Assembly: GCF_020166335.1 (NCBI RefSeq)
Contig: NZ_JAIUJR010000001.1
Span: forward strand, 1-64,000
Source: Winogradskyella alexanderae
Lineage (GTDB): Bacteria; Bacteroidota; Bacteroidia; Flavobacteriales; Flavobacteriaceae
Direction of reading: 5' to 3'
DNA length: 64,000 nt
Below the pieces are notes generated by a model. That model did no database searches. It saw only the letters and a program-made list of their open reading frames with translations, and was not told where the DNA came from. Within the stretch, counting starts at the first letter, position 1, and each line of letters opens with the position of its first letter. The translations under genes and the position numbers were made by a program. Positions 29,001 to 37,302 of the stretch are shown piece after piece.

Positions 29001-30327
29001 TGTTTAACACGTAATCCTGCCCTTCTTGTAGCTTTCTAGCGGCTTCTAATTTTCCAAAATCAAATCCCTCATTAGCTGGGACGTTTATTCCTGATTCAAC
29101 GATGGTTATATCCCTTACATTATCATTTAAGATTGAGCCAGGCCCACCAATATTTGTTGGGTCTAAATCATTATTTTCGTTTCTCGGAAATTCAGTTGGG
29201 TTATTTACAAATCCAGGTGGTATAGGCTCAAAACCAATATTATCGATTTGGGACTCTCCTAAATCCTGAAACGCCACAACATTTCTCACATTATCCGTTT
29301 GATTGTTTCTATTGGTTACCCAAACTTCTACCCTAGTAATCTGTAACCCTTGATTATCAATGAATGGATACTGTAACAAAGCCTTGTCATAGTTATTTCT
29401 AAAATAGTGTGCTAAGAAAAAGTGCCTGTTTTCGTCGTAATCCCTTGCGAAGAATTCAAATTCTTCAAGTGTTCCTCCACCCTGTGCAACAACTGATCTT
29501 GATTGTGATTGTTGCTCAGAAAAAACAGCGGTAACAGTAGTCCTTCCAAACTGAAGCTCTGTTTTAACACCAAAAAGGCTTTGTGCTCCCGTAATAAGTG
29601 AGCTGTTAAGTGGCATATTAACATTACCAACTTCAATTTTTCGGATGATATCATCCTCTGTGGGCGTATATTCTAATTTAACTAAATTCTGAAAATCGAA
29701 AGTAGACTCTGTATCATAATTGGCAGTAACTTGAAGTCTAGTACCAACTTTTCCTAAAAGACTCAAACTGATTCTCTGGTCAAAATCGAATGTAAAATTG
29801 GTTCTGTTTCTGGGCGAAAAAGCAGGATTATCTTGTCTTGAAAATAACACACCTAAGTCTACTTCAACAGAACCTTGAGGTACTACATTTATGCTATTAC
29901 CTCCAAAAATAGTTTCAAACAATCCAGAATCCACGTAAAATTCTGGCAACAAGTTTTTTTGATCTTCTTCTGTACCGTCTTTTTTTCCCGCGGCTGCATC
30001 TGCCATTTGCTTATAATATTCCTTCAACCTCTCTTGAAGTACCAACTTTTGAAATTCTTCAGGTGTTAGAATTAAAGGATAGTTAGTATTGAAATTCCCA
30101 ATTTTTTCTGTGTAAATGTATCTGTCCAGAATTGGATCATACGTGTATTTTGAAACAATACTGCTTGGGTTTGGCATAACCAGCTTTCCAAAAGCAAACG
30201 TAGTTTTTGTGGTATCCTGGGCTTGCTCATTTTCCTGAGCGCTCAAAAAACCACTTAACAGTGTAACCACTATTAAGCATAAAAAACGAAAAGAATTGAA
30301 GTGTTGATTATAGTTAGTTTTATTCAA
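23083..30327 (-). CDS. sprA: SprA, outer-membrane translocon of type IX secretion / gliding motility
   Basis: A 2414-residue protein, normal for SprA. Residues about 1-30 are a signal peptide (FLCLIVVTLLSGFLSAQ). SprA forms a very large single-chain outer-membrane barrel through which type IX secretion clients leave, and it is needed for gliding. Recognisable landmarks include the N-terminal region with KTTFAFGKLVMPNPSSI, many aromatic alternating strands, the internal SprA domain (AYLLPGAPKGTDFNGEATAY, EGTQGAIDLLSPLSWFLSSR) and the C-terminal strand ending GITLRYNFGN. It begins 5 bases after ruvA and is probably co-transcribed with it. No frameshift was seen. Confidence 0.96.
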   Translation of the reverse strand: MNKTNYNQHFNSFRFLCLIVVTLLSGFLSAQENEQAQDTTKTTFAFGKLVMPNPSSIVSKYTYDPILDRYIYTEKIGNFNTNYPLILTPEEFQKLVLQERLKEYYKQMADAAAGKKDGTEEDQKNLLPEFYVDSGLFETIFGGNSINVVPQGSVEVDLGVLFSRQDNPAFSPRNRTNFTFDFDQRISLSLLGKVGTRLQVTANYDTESTFDFQNLVKLEYTPTEDDIIRKIEVGNVNMPLNSSLITGAQSLFGVKTELQFGRTTVTAVFSEQQSQSRSVVAQGGGTLEEFEFFARDYDENRHFFLAHYFRNNYDKALLQYPFIDNQGLQITRVEVWVTNRNNQTDNVRNVVAFQDLGESQIDNIGFEPIPPGFVNNPTEFPRNENNDLDPTNIGGPGSILNDNVRDITIVESGINVPANEGFDFGKLEAARKLQEGQDYVLNTELGYISLNQRLLNDEVLAVAFQYTVGGEVYQVGEFANDGVDATAVDTGTGNEVINNQSLILKMLKSAVTVVDLPIWDLMMKNIYDTGAFQLSQEDFRLNIFYTEASPVNYIRPVEGTTFPLFDNNTPFNGDDTEINETPLIRLFHLDRLNFNNDPQERGDGFFDYVPGLTVLTQNGKIIFTKAEPFGKYLFDVLDDDGNPNNNDADYELDVYPNANQEKYVYDLLYKSTKTQALDDAEKNKFQIKGRFKSSGAGGGIPIGAFNVPRGSVRVTAGGRLLVEGIDYTVNYQLGRVEILDEALKASNTPINVDVENNAVFGQQTRRFTGINVEHQFNENFVLGATLLNLNERPITQKANFNAEPINNTIFGMNGNFSTELPFLTRLANKLPNIDTDVPSNLSVRGEFAYLLPGAPKGTDFNGEATAYIDDFEGTQGAIDLLSPLSWFLSSRPRNLPANIPGNDNPGTENGYGRAFLNWYTIDPIFYSNQRPDGITDEDVSDLYTRRVFIDEIFPEVDIVQGQTSVINTLDLSYYPSERGPYNFDPQATNDVLNPNNSWAGITRQITSTDFEQANVEYIEFWVQDPFLDNPAGQGGKLYVNLGNISEDVLKDGKKQYENGLPEDGDVSLLNPTPYGGVVPQNQSLIYTFATTGQERANQDVGYDGYDDIEESLQFGAQFGEDPSKDNYVYYLNTNGSIQERYKRYNGQEGNTPDIFTDTNRGSTTQPDVEDINRDNTMNTIDSYFEYEVDINPTVLNINNPQINDVKQRTVTLPNGQERSVTWYQFRLPINEPTNAVGGIRDIRSVRFARLYLREFTENTILRFATLDLVRSDWRRYTLDLDNDPTNNSADAEFNVAIVGVQENDGDYVIPPGVRREELNNNNNIIRQNEQSLVLQACELEPEDSKGVFKNINVDMRQYKRLRMFLHAEAQEGSVLQEGELIAFIRMGNDFTDNFYQIEIPLLPTELVDDGLTIEEQIWPRVNEINMPLAILQDIKSKGIFDQSLTNVDPTFYDVVDGVLNENPVPEFSPLPTGQQRVAIKGNPNFGDIRVLMVGLKNSGNTGMNACGEVWFNELRMSDLENEGGWAAVMSMDSNIADFADISATGRRSTIGFGGIEQNPNERSREDVKQYDVVTNVQLGQLLPKQWGIQIPFNYAQSEEIITPQFDEYYRDIELETQLNNTTDTDSILKVNENYTKRKSINFIGVRKQKMGDGKRHFYDVENLTFNYSYNKVEHRDFEIENSLDQNIRAGVNYNYAFEPAKIEPFKKNDSLFRGKYWKILKDFNFNLLPSSISVNTDINRQFSKQKFREVELGGDNIAIEELFRRNYTFDFQYAINYNLTDALSLNFTAANTNIVRNYFIDDRINGRQDPNLDVWDGFFDFGDPNLQTQQLQVNYEIPLYKIPILSFLRATYAYNGAFQWQKGSDLNEGLVLDGQTYNLGHSIQNSNTHNLNTTLNMETLYKSIGLVRKGNQRGRGRNTAVKSRTAPTPDVPAEGSRANPTKKGSVGQKAYNTLIDIVTMVKRVQFGYSENNGTFLPGYLPTPGFIGTLRPTWDYTFGSQRDIRGVVAENGWLTIFPEFNQQYTEVTNKTLDYSMNLEPMRDLKIDLIGNRTFAENINETFRAIDIDNDGLSDQYEDLITNAFGNFNISTALIRTAFSRSDELQSTTFDDFRANRLIVANRLAREFYGTNTFATDAEGYPLGFGKNSQRVLLPAFLAAYQGADAEKISTSAFRDVPIPNWTLKYTGLMRIPWFKKTFRRFSIQHGYRSRYTINQFRTNLDLDPSEFNLGQPYADQPDTVLDQSGNFKNETLYSNINLEEQFSPLIRLEFEMKNSIKVLAEIKTDRLLSLSFDNNLLTEIQGEEYTLGLGYRIKDLRIRSQLAGAKQIIKSDLNMRADISVRDNKTIIRYLDLENNQVTAGQTIWGAKFTADYAFSKNLTGIFYFDYTFSDFAISTSFPQTSLRSGITLRYNFGN

Positions 30328-30332
30328 TTGTT

Positions 30333-30914
30333 TTATAGGTTTTTAAGAGCTTCTTTAATAATTTGCTCTACAAGGGCATCTGGTTGTGCTTTTAAAATCT
30401 TATCAATAACTTTCTCTGATTGTTTTTTGTTAAATCCTAAAACTTCTAATGCAGATAACGCTTCATCTTTGTTAGTATTGTTTGGTATCAAAGAAAGTTC
30501 GTCTATACCATAAACTTTTAACACTTTATCCTTTAAATCAATAATAACACGTTGCGCAGTTTTAGCTCCAATACCTTTTACACTTTGAATTAAGGCAACA
30601 TCTTCACTCGCTATGCCCTCCTTTACTTGCTCTGGTGACAACGATGATAACATGGTTCGGGCTGTATTTGCACCGATGCCACTAACAGAAATAAGTAATT
30701 TGAATATTTCACGCTCCGCCTTTGAAGAAAAACCATATAGCGAATGCGAATCTTCCCTTACTTGAAGATAGGTATATAATTTTATATTTTCCCCATCTGG
30801 GATTTGAGAAAAGGTATGCAGTGAAATATTGATAAAATAGCCGACACCATTGCAATCTATAACAATATCCGTAGGATTTTTTTCAACAAGTTTCCCCTCT
30901 AAGTGTGTAATCAT
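30333..30914 (-). CDS. ruvA: Holliday junction branch migration protein RuvA
   Basis: A 193-residue protein with the RuvA OB domain start (MITHLEGKLVEKNPTDIVID), tandem helix-hairpin-helix motifs (LISVSGIGANTARTML and IQSVKGIGAKTAQRVI) and a C-terminal RuvB-contacting domain (about 145-193, DEALSALEVLGFNKKQ). RuvA tetramers bind Holliday junctions and load the RuvB motor, encoded at 34375-35397. First gene before sprA, 5-base gap. Confidence 0.96.
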   Translation of the reverse strand: MITHLEGKLVEKNPTDIVIDCNGVGYFINISLHTFSQIPDGENIKLYTYLQVREDSHSLYGFSSKAEREIFKLLISVSGIGANTARTMLSSLSPEQVKEGIASEDVALIQSVKGIGAKTAQRVIIDLKDKVLKVYGIDELSLIPNNTNKDEALSALEVLGFNKKQSEKVIDKILKAQPDALVEQIIKEALKNL

Positions 30915-31027
30915 AAATCCTTTAAAAAACTTAGATTAACCCACACAATTCAATTTTCTTTAATCTCGTAACTACTGTGCTTCTAATTTGATGAGATTAA
31001 CGACGTAAATATCATAGGTTAATAGGC

Positions 31028-31056
31028 CAAATGTAATAAAATATTTTACATTACAA
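31028..31056 (-). promoter_or_regulatory. promoter of the ruvA-sprA unit
   Basis: Read leftward: TTG (31056-31054), 18-base spacer, TACATTTG (31035-31028). Consensus match, giving a leader of roughly 108 bases before the ruvA ATG at 30914. The spacer contains the palindrome TAAAATATTTTA (31037-31048). Confidence 0.65.
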
Positions 31057-31084
31057 AGGACTGATTATTGAAAGCAAAGTGTTT

Positions 31085-33364
31085 TTACTGCTGTCTTTTT
31101 TCACGCTCTTGGGCATCAATTACAGCAATTGCAGACATATTTACAATTTCATCTACGCTTGCACCTAATTGTAATATGTGAACCGGCTTATTCATCCCCA
31201 TCATTATTGGTCCTATTGACTCGACTTTATTTAATTCCTTTAAAAGCTTATACGTAATATTTGCAGCATCTAGATTAGGAAAAATTAAAGTGTTTACTTT
31301 CCTTCCTGCCAATTTAGAGAATGGGAAAATATCTTGGAGCATTTCTGAGTTTAGAGCGAAATCTGTTTGTACTTCGCCATCTACTATCATATCTGGGTAA
31401 GCTTTATGGAGAAAAGCAACGGCATCATTAACTTTTCCTGCCCTTGGATTATCTGAAGAACCAAAATTTGAATATGAAGTCATCGCAATTACAGGCTCAA
31501 TACCAAACATTTTCGCAACATTAGATGTCATTCGCGCTATTCGCGCTAAGTCCTTTGCGCTAGGATCTATATTTATAGAGGTATCACTCAAAAACATCGG
31601 TCCTCTCTGCGTTATCATTACGTTTGTTGTTGCTATTCGTGAAACGCCATCCGCCATTCCAATTAGTTCCAACATTGGTTTGACTACATTAGGATAACTT
31701 CTGGAATAGCCTGTTACCACTCCATCTGCATCTCCTTCATTTACCATCATTGCTGCATAATAGTTTCGTTCTCTCATTTTTTGTTCGGCAGCGTATAATG
31801 TAACACCTTGTCTCTGGCGTTTCTCCCAATATGATTTAGCATAGCGGTTCTTGCGTTCTAATTCTTCATCTGATTTTGGATCTAAAATTGGTACATCTAC
31901 ATCAAATTCTATCTCTGTCATGAGATCTAAAATGGTATCACGCCTTCCTAATAATATTGGGTTTGCGACACCTTCTTCATAAACTATTTGAGCAGCCTTA
32001 AGAACATCTAATTGATCTGCTTCTGCAAACACTATTCTCTTAGGATTCGTTCGTGCCCTTTGGAGTAACATTCTTACCAATTTATTGTCTGACCCCAATC
32101 GTTCCATTAAGGTGTTTTTGTATCTATCCCAATCTTCAATAGGCGCTTTTGCAACACCACTTTCGATCGCTGCTTTTGCAACTGCTGGAGGAACTTCTTC
32201 AATTAATCTCGGGTCAAACGGCTTAGGTATTATATAATCTTTTCCAAAGGTTAATCTGGTTTCGTTATAGGCAAGATTTACTTGTTCTGGCACAGGTTCT
32301 TTTGCTAGTCTTGAAAGTGCCTTCACAGCCGCCATTTTCATGGCCTCATTAATTTTTGTTGCTCTAACATCTAAAGCACCTCTAAAAATGAAAGGAAACC
32401 CCAAGACATTATTTACTTGGTTTGGATGGTCACTACGACCAGTAGCCATTATAATATCCTCTCTTGTCTCAATTGCCAAATCATAGTCAATCTCAGGATT
32501 TGGATTGGCCATAGCAAATACAATGGGATCCTTGGCCATAGATTTAAGCATCTCTGGTGTTACGATATCGGCCATAGATAACCCTATAAAAACATCTGCG
32601 TCTACCATAGCCTCTTTTAAGGAGTCTATCTTTCTATTAGTTGCAAATTCAGCTTTCTGGGACGTTAAATTAGTGCGATCTGTTCTAATAACACCTTTAC
32701 TATCTAGCATTACGATATGCTCTTTCTTGACTCCAAATGCTTTATAAAGGCGTGTGCACGAAATTGCTGCTGCACCAGCACCACTTACTACAATTCTTAT
32801 CTCCCCTATTTTCTTTTCTGCTAATTCTAGTGCATTTAGTAATGCAGCGGCAGAGATTATTGCCGTACCATGTTGATCGTCATGCATTACCGGAATATCC
32901 AATTCTGCTTTTAGACGACGTTCTATTTCAAAGGCCTCAGGAGCTTTAATGTCTTCTAAATTAATTCCTCCAAAAGTTGGCGAAATATTTTTTACGGTCT
33001 CTATAAACTCATCAACATTTTCAGTATTAACTTCGATATCAAAAACGTCTATATCTGCAAATATTTTGAATAGCAAACCTTTTCCCTCCATAACAGGTTT
33101 TGAAGCTTCTGGTCCAATATTTCCTAAACCCAAAACTGCAGTACCGTTAGATATAACAGCAACTAAATTTCCTTTTGCCGTATACTTGTAAACGTTATCT
33201 ACATTTTTATCTATTTCAAGGCAAGGTTCAGCAACTCCTGGAGAATAAGCCAAAGACAGATCTCGCTGAGAGGCATATTTCTTCGTAGGTATAACTTTTA
33301 TCTTTCCTGGTGTTGGTTTGGCATGATAAACCAAAGCTTCTATTCGCTTACTCTGTTTGCTCAT
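31085..33364 (-). CDS. maeB: NADP-dependent malic enzyme with C-terminal phosphotransacetylase-like domain
   Basis: A 759-residue cytoplasmic enzyme for oxidative decarboxylation of malate to pyruvate with NADPH formation. Residues about 1-430 are malic enzyme (GGINLEDIKAPEAFEIER, PVMHDDQHGTAI, nucleotide site VVSGAGAAAISC). Residues about 430-759 are a phosphate acetyltransferase-like domain (VFAEADQLDVLKAA, VVTGYSRSYPNVVKPML) that in MaeB proteins acts as an acetyl-CoA sensing module. Standard MaeB length. It has its own -7 element 20 bases ahead of the start. Confidence 0.95.
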   Translation of the reverse strand: MSKQSKRIEALVYHAKPTPGKIKVIPTKKYASQRDLSLAYSPGVAEPCLEIDKNVDNVYKYTAKGNLVAVISNGTAVLGLGNIGPEASKPVMEGKGLLFKIFADIDVFDIEVNTENVDEFIETVKNISPTFGGINLEDIKAPEAFEIERRLKAELDIPVMHDDQHGTAIISAAALLNALELAEKKIGEIRIVVSGAGAAAISCTRLYKAFGVKKEHIVMLDSKGVIRTDRTNLTSQKAEFATNRKIDSLKEAMVDADVFIGLSMADIVTPEMLKSMAKDPIVFAMANPNPEIDYDLAIETREDIIMATGRSDHPNQVNNVLGFPFIFRGALDVRATKINEAMKMAAVKALSRLAKEPVPEQVNLAYNETRLTFGKDYIIPKPFDPRLIEEVPPAVAKAAIESGVAKAPIEDWDRYKNTLMERLGSDNKLVRMLLQRARTNPKRIVFAEADQLDVLKAAQIVYEEGVANPILLGRRDTILDLMTEIEFDVDVPILDPKSDEELERKNRYAKSYWEKRQRQGVTLYAAEQKMRERNYYAAMMVNEGDADGVVTGYSRSYPNVVKPMLELIGMADGVSRIATTNVMITQRGPMFLSDTSINIDPSAKDLARIARMTSNVAKMFGIEPVIAMTSYSNFGSSDNPRAGKVNDAVAFLHKAYPDMIVDGEVQTDFALNSEMLQDIFPFSKLAGRKVNTLIFPNLDAANITYKLLKELNKVESIGPIMMGMNKPVHILQLGASVDEIVNMSAIAVIDAQEREKRQQ

Positions 33365-33384
33365 TTCTCAAAATGAATTAGTCC

Positions 33385-33392
33385 CAAAGATA
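33385..33392 (-). promoter_or_regulatory. putative -7 promoter element of maeB
   Basis: TATCTTTG on the minus strand, exact TAnnTTTG match, 20 bases ahead of the maeB ATG. No TTG at 17-23 bases was found, so only half the promoter is supported. Confidence 0.45.
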
Positions 33393-33412
33393 CACAATGA
33401 AATATTTAAAGC

Positions 33413-34339
33413 TTAATCCTTCAAAAAGGCAATGTTTCTCTTTAAACCTGAATATTTAGTCCGTTTTACCGCAGATTTTTTGAAAACTTTTTTAAATGTC
33501 TCTTCAGTTATTTCTTCCCAATCTTTTTTTGTCATTTCCAACATTTCTGGATTTGGATTAAACAACGGTTCGTTGTGACCTCTTGAAAATCGATTCCATG
33601 GGCAAACATCTTGGCAAACATCACAACCAAACATCCAGTCGTCAAATTTACCTCTAAGCTCAGTTGGTATATTCTCTTTTAACTCAATGGTAAAATAGGA
33701 GATACACTTACTCCCATCTACTACATAAGGTTCAGTTATCGCTTCAGTCGGACAAGCATCAATACAAGCTGTACAAGTGCCACAATGATCTGTTACAGGT
33801 GTATCATACTCTAATTCTAAATCAATTATTAATTCTGCAATAAAATAGAATGACCCTACTTGTTGCGTTAGAAGATTAGTGTGCTTTCCAATCCACCCTA
33901 GACCAGATCTTGCCGCCCAAGCTTTATCTAGAATAGGGGCGGAATCAACAAAAGCACGTCCATTTACGTCACCAATTTCATCTTGAATTGCGCATAAAAG
34001 CATTTTTATTTTATCCTTGATAACAAAATGATAATCTGTGCCATAAGCATACTTTGACAGTTTATAACTATCAGTATTCTGTTCATGATTGGGAAAATAA
34101 TTCAGGAGTAAAGACACCACGCTTTTCGAACCTTCTACTAAAAGCGTTGGGTCCAAACGCTTATCAAAATGATTTTCCATATAACGCATTTCACCATGCA
34201 TATTCTTGTTTAACCAATTTTCTAGCCTTGGTGCTTCCTTTTCAAGAAATTCAGCTTTACTTATACCACATGACAAAAAACCGAGGCGTTTGGCTTCGGT
34301 TTTAATAAATTTTGTGTATTTGGTTTTATTATTCAACAT
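33413..34339 (-). CDS. queG: epoxyqueuosine reductase QueG
   Basis: A 308-residue enzyme that reduces epoxyqueuosine to queuosine in tRNA, using cobalamin and two [4Fe-4S] clusters. Cluster motifs are [16 protein letters not shown] and [11 protein letters not shown]. The active-site region [19 protein letters not shown] is intact. I prefer the ATG at 34339 ([10 protein letters not shown]); a TTG at 34354 adds five residues without family support. It follows ruvB by about 35 bases, a pairing common in Flavobacteriaceae. Confidence 0.95.
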   Translation of the reverse strand: MLNNKTKYTKFIKTEAKRLGFLSCGISKAEFLEKEAPRLENWLNKNMHGEMRYMENHFDKRLDPTLLVEGSKSVVSLLLNYFPNHEQNTDSYKLSKYAYGTDYHFVIKDKIKMLLCAIQDEIGDVNGRAFVDSAPILDKAWAARSGLGWIGKHTNLLTQQVGSFYFIAELIIDLELEYDTPVTDHCGTCTACIDACPTEAITEPYVVDGSKCISYFTIELKENIPTELRGKFDDWMFGCDVCQDVCPWNRFSRGHNEPLFNPNPEMLEMTKKDWEEITEETFKKVFKKSAVKRTKYSGLKRNIAFLKD

Positions 34340-34374
34340 AGTTATGGAATACAAACTTGTTCAATATGACACAC

Positions 34375-35397
34375 TCAAAATAATCCACCTTGTTTTGGGC
34401 CTTTTATTTTTCCGAGGTGACTATAAGCTTGTTCCGTCACCTCTCGCCCTCTAGGTGTTCGCATAATAAATCCTTGTTGTATTAAAAATGGCTCGTAGAC
34501 TTCTTCTATCGTCTCTGCACTTTCACTTACAGCTGTTGCAAGCGTGGTAATCCCTACAGGACCACCTTTAAATTTTTCAATAATGGTTGTCAAAATTTTA
34601 TTGTCCATTTCGTCCAAACCGTGTGCGTCAACATTTAGGGCCTCTAAAGAAAACTTGGCAATATCAATATCTATACTTCCATTACCTTTTATCTGAGCAA
34701 AATCTCTTACACGTCTTAATAGCGCATTGGCAATTCTAGGTGTTCCTCGACTACGACCAGCGATTTCAATTGCCGCTTCCATAGAAATTGGCACATTCAA
34801 TATGGATGCGCTACGCTGCACGATAGTAGTCAGTAACTCTGTATTATAATATTGTAGTCGACTACTTATCCCAAAACGTGCTCGCATCGGTGCAGTCAAC
34901 AAACCCGAACGCGTAGTTGCACCAACAAGCGTAAATGGATTTAAATTTATTTGAACCGTTCTGGCATTTGGTCCAGACTCAATCATAATATCAATTTTAT
35001 AATCCTCCATTGCTGAGTATAAATATTCCTCTACAATAGGACTTAAACGATGAATTTCATCTATGAACAATACATCTCGATCATCTAAATTAGTAAGTAA
35101 TCCTGCTAAATCTCCAGGCTTGTCTAATACTGGACCTGATGTTACCTTTATTCCAACATTAAGTTCGTTGGCCAAAATATGTGCTAAAGTTGTTTTACCA
35201 AGCCCAGGCGGACCGTGAAATAAGGTATGGTCTAAGGCTTCTTCTCTAAGGTTCGCGGCCTGAACAAAAACTAACAAATTCTTTAATACTTGATCTTGAC
35301 CTGTAAAATCATCAAACGTAAGGGGTCTTAACTTTTTTTCTACGTCAAGTTCCTCTGGTGAATAATTTTCGTTGGAAGGATTTAGATTTTCGTTCAT
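34375..35397 (-). CDS. ruvB: Holliday junction branch migration DNA helicase RuvB
   Basis: A 340-residue AAA+ motor that drives branch migration together with RuvA. Walker A is GPPGLGKT (residues 62-69), Walker B is LFIDEIH, sensor 1 is [11 protein letters not shown], and the C-terminal winged helix contains [13 protein letters not shown] use the ATG at 35397; a TTG start at 35406 would overlap the -7 element at 35404-35411. It lies just past the terminator of the respiratory operon. Confidence 0.96.
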   Translation of the reverse strand: MNENLNPSNENYSPEELDVEKKLRPLTFDDFTGQDQVLKNLLVFVQAANLREEALDHTLFHGPPGLGKTTLAHILANELNVGIKVTSGPVLDKPGDLAGLLTNLDDRDVLFIDEIHRLSPIVEEYLYSAMEDYKIDIMIESGPNARTVQINLNPFTLVGATTRSGLLTAPMRARFGISSRLQYYNTELLTTIVQRSASILNVPISMEAAIEIAGRSRGTPRIANALLRRVRDFAQIKGNGSIDIDIAKFSLEALNVDAHGLDEMDNKILTTIIEKFKGGPVGITTLATAVSESAETIEEVYEPFLIQQGFIMRTPRGREVTEQAYSHLGKIKGPKQGGLF

Positions 35398-35403
35398 ATA
35401 AAA

Positions 35404-35411
35404 CAAATATA
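35404..35411 (-). promoter_or_regulatory. putative -7 promoter element of ruvB
   Basis: TATATTTG on the minus strand, exact TAnnTTTG match, 6 bases ahead of the ATG at 35397. The transcript would be nearly leaderless. No TTG at normal spacing; the upstream position is occupied by the terminator at 35415-35445. Confidence 0.45.
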
Positions 35412-35414
35412 AAG

Positions 35415-35445
35415 AAAAAGCCTCTCTTAATTAGAAAGGCTTTTT
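35415..35445 (-). terminator. terminator of the act-cox operon
   Basis: AAAAAGCCT (35415-35423) pairs with AGGCTTTTT (35437-35445) around a 13-base loop, with a T-rich 3' side when read leftward. It lies 24 bases after the cytochrome oxidase subunit I stop and ends the roughly 11.6-kb respiratory operon. Confidence 0.82.
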
Positions 35446-35468
35446 ATATGATTGTATTAAATATAATC

Positions 35469-37265
35469 TTAGTGATGGAGTTCTTCTTCTCCCTCTTTCA
35501 TTGGTACATTTTGGGGAACAAAATCCTCATCATGACCAGGCTTGGAATAGTCATAAGACCAACGGTATACGTGTGGAATTTTACCTGGCCAGTTACCGTG
35601 TATATGCTTCACTGGTGCAGTCCACTCCAAAGTATTTGATTTCCATGGATTCTGTTCTGCTTTCTTACCATAGAAAATACTCATAAAGAAGTTGTATAAG
35701 AATACCAATTGTACTAATCCACCTACCAATGCAAACATTGTAATTACAACTTGCGCATTTGTTGTATCATCAAATAGTGGGAAGTTTGAGTTAGTATAAT
35801 AACGTCTTGGTAAACCTGCCATTCCGATAAAGTGCATTGGGAAGAAGACTCCGTAAGCACATATAGCTGTTACCCAGAAGTGCAAATATCCAAGATTCTT
35901 ATTCATCATGCGCCCGAACATTCTTGGGAACCAATGGTAGACTCCAGCAAACACTCCATATAGTGCTGAAATACCCATTACTAAGTGGAAGTGGGCAACC
36001 ACAAAATATGTATCATGTACATTGATATCCAACGCACTATCTCCTAATATAATACCAGTTAAACCACCAGTAATAAATGTAGATACCAGCCCGATTGAAA
36101 ATAACATTGCCGGATTCATCTGAAGATTACCTTTCCACAGTGTGGTTATATAGTTAAATGCTTTTACCGCAGATGGTATTGCAATTAATAATGTTGTGAA
36201 CGTAAATACAGATCCTAAGAATGGATTCATACCAGAGATAAACATGTGGTGACCCCAAACTATTGTTGATAAGAATGCTATTGCTAAAATTGAAGCAACC
36301 ATTGCACGGTAACCAAAAATTGGTTTACGGGAATTTGTTGCGATTATCTCGGATGTTATACCTAGTGCCGGTAGAAGTACAATATATACCTCAGGGTGAC
36401 CTAAGAACCAGAATAAGTGCTCAAATAATACTGGTGAACCACCTTGGTAATGTAATACTTCACCTTGAATAAAGATATCTGATAAGAAGAATGACGTTCC
36501 AAAACTTCTATCCATTATTAATAATAATGCTGCAGACAATAATACTGGGAATGAAATCACACCAATAATAGCAGTTACAAAAAACGCCCAAATTGTTAAT
36601 GGAAGTCTTGTCATAGACATTCCTTTTGTACGTAAATTAATAACTGTTACAATGTAATTTAGCGACCCAAGAAGTGAAGAGGCAATGAAAATTGCCATAG
36701 ACACTAGCCATAAGGTCATACCCATTCCTGAACCACCTTGAGCCAAAGGCAAGGCCGAAAGTGGCGGATAAATTGTCCAACCCGCTGCTGCAGGTCCTGC
36801 TTCTACAAAAAATGAAGCTATCATGATTACACAAGAGATAAAAAATAACCAGTAGGAAATCATATTAAGAAAGCCTGAGGCCATATCTCTTGCTCCAATT
36901 TGTAATGGAATTAATAGGTTACTAAATGTACCGCTAAGTCCAGCAGTTAGAACGAAGAACACCATTATGGTTCCATGTATTGTTACAAGTGCTAAATAAA
37001 TATCGGCATCCATAACACCTCCTGGTGCCCATTTGCCTAAAAGCGCCTCAAATAGTGCATTTGGCTTTTCTGGCCACGCTAACTGAATCCGCATTAAAAG
37101 CGACATTAAAATACCAATGATACCCATTACTATTACACCAGTAATTAAATACTGCTTTGCAATCATTTTATGATCTTGACTAAATATGTATTTAGTCACA
37201 AATGTTTCTTTGTGGTGATGTACGTCGTGATCGTCGTGTACGTGTGTATCTACTGTTGCTGACAT
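35469..37265 (-). CDS. ctaD: cytochrome c oxidase subunit I
   Basis: A 598-residue heme-copper oxidase catalytic subunit with 12 or more membrane helices. Key motifs are WFLGHPEVYIVLLP, which carries the helix VI glutamate of the A1 class and the Tyr of the His-Tyr link, WGHHMFISG for CuB ligands and HDTYFVVAHFHLVMG for heme ligands. It reduces oxygen to water and pumps protons. The N-terminus is His-rich (six His in residues 8-18), unusual for the subunit. Last gene of the act-cox operon, 37 bases after subunit II. Confidence 0.96.
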   Translation of the reverse strand: MSATVDTHVHDDHDVHHHKETFVTKYIFSQDHKMIAKQYLITGVIVMGIIGILMSLLMRIQLAWPEKPNALFEALLGKWAPGGVMDADIYLALVTIHGTIMVFFVLTAGLSGTFSNLLIPLQIGARDMASGFLNMISYWLFFISCVIMIASFFVEAGPAAAGWTIYPPLSALPLAQGGSGMGMTLWLVSMAIFIASSLLGSLNYIVTVINLRTKGMSMTRLPLTIWAFFVTAIIGVISFPVLLSAALLLIMDRSFGTSFFLSDIFIQGEVLHYQGGSPVLFEHLFWFLGHPEVYIVLLPALGITSEIIATNSRKPIFGYRAMVASILAIAFLSTIVWGHHMFISGMNPFLGSVFTFTTLLIAIPSAVKAFNYITTLWKGNLQMNPAMLFSIGLVSTFITGGLTGIILGDSALDINVHDTYFVVAHFHLVMGISALYGVFAGVYHWFPRMFGRMMNKNLGYLHFWVTAICAYGVFFPMHFIGMAGLPRRYYTNSNFPLFDDTTNAQVVITMFALVGGLVQLVFLYNFFMSIFYGKKAEQNPWKSNTLEWTAPVKHIHGNWPGKIPHVYRWSYDYSKPGHDEDFVPQNVPMKEGEEELHH

Positions 37266-37302
37266 AATCTTTCTTTTATTCTCTTTTTCGTTTAATTTTT
37301 TT

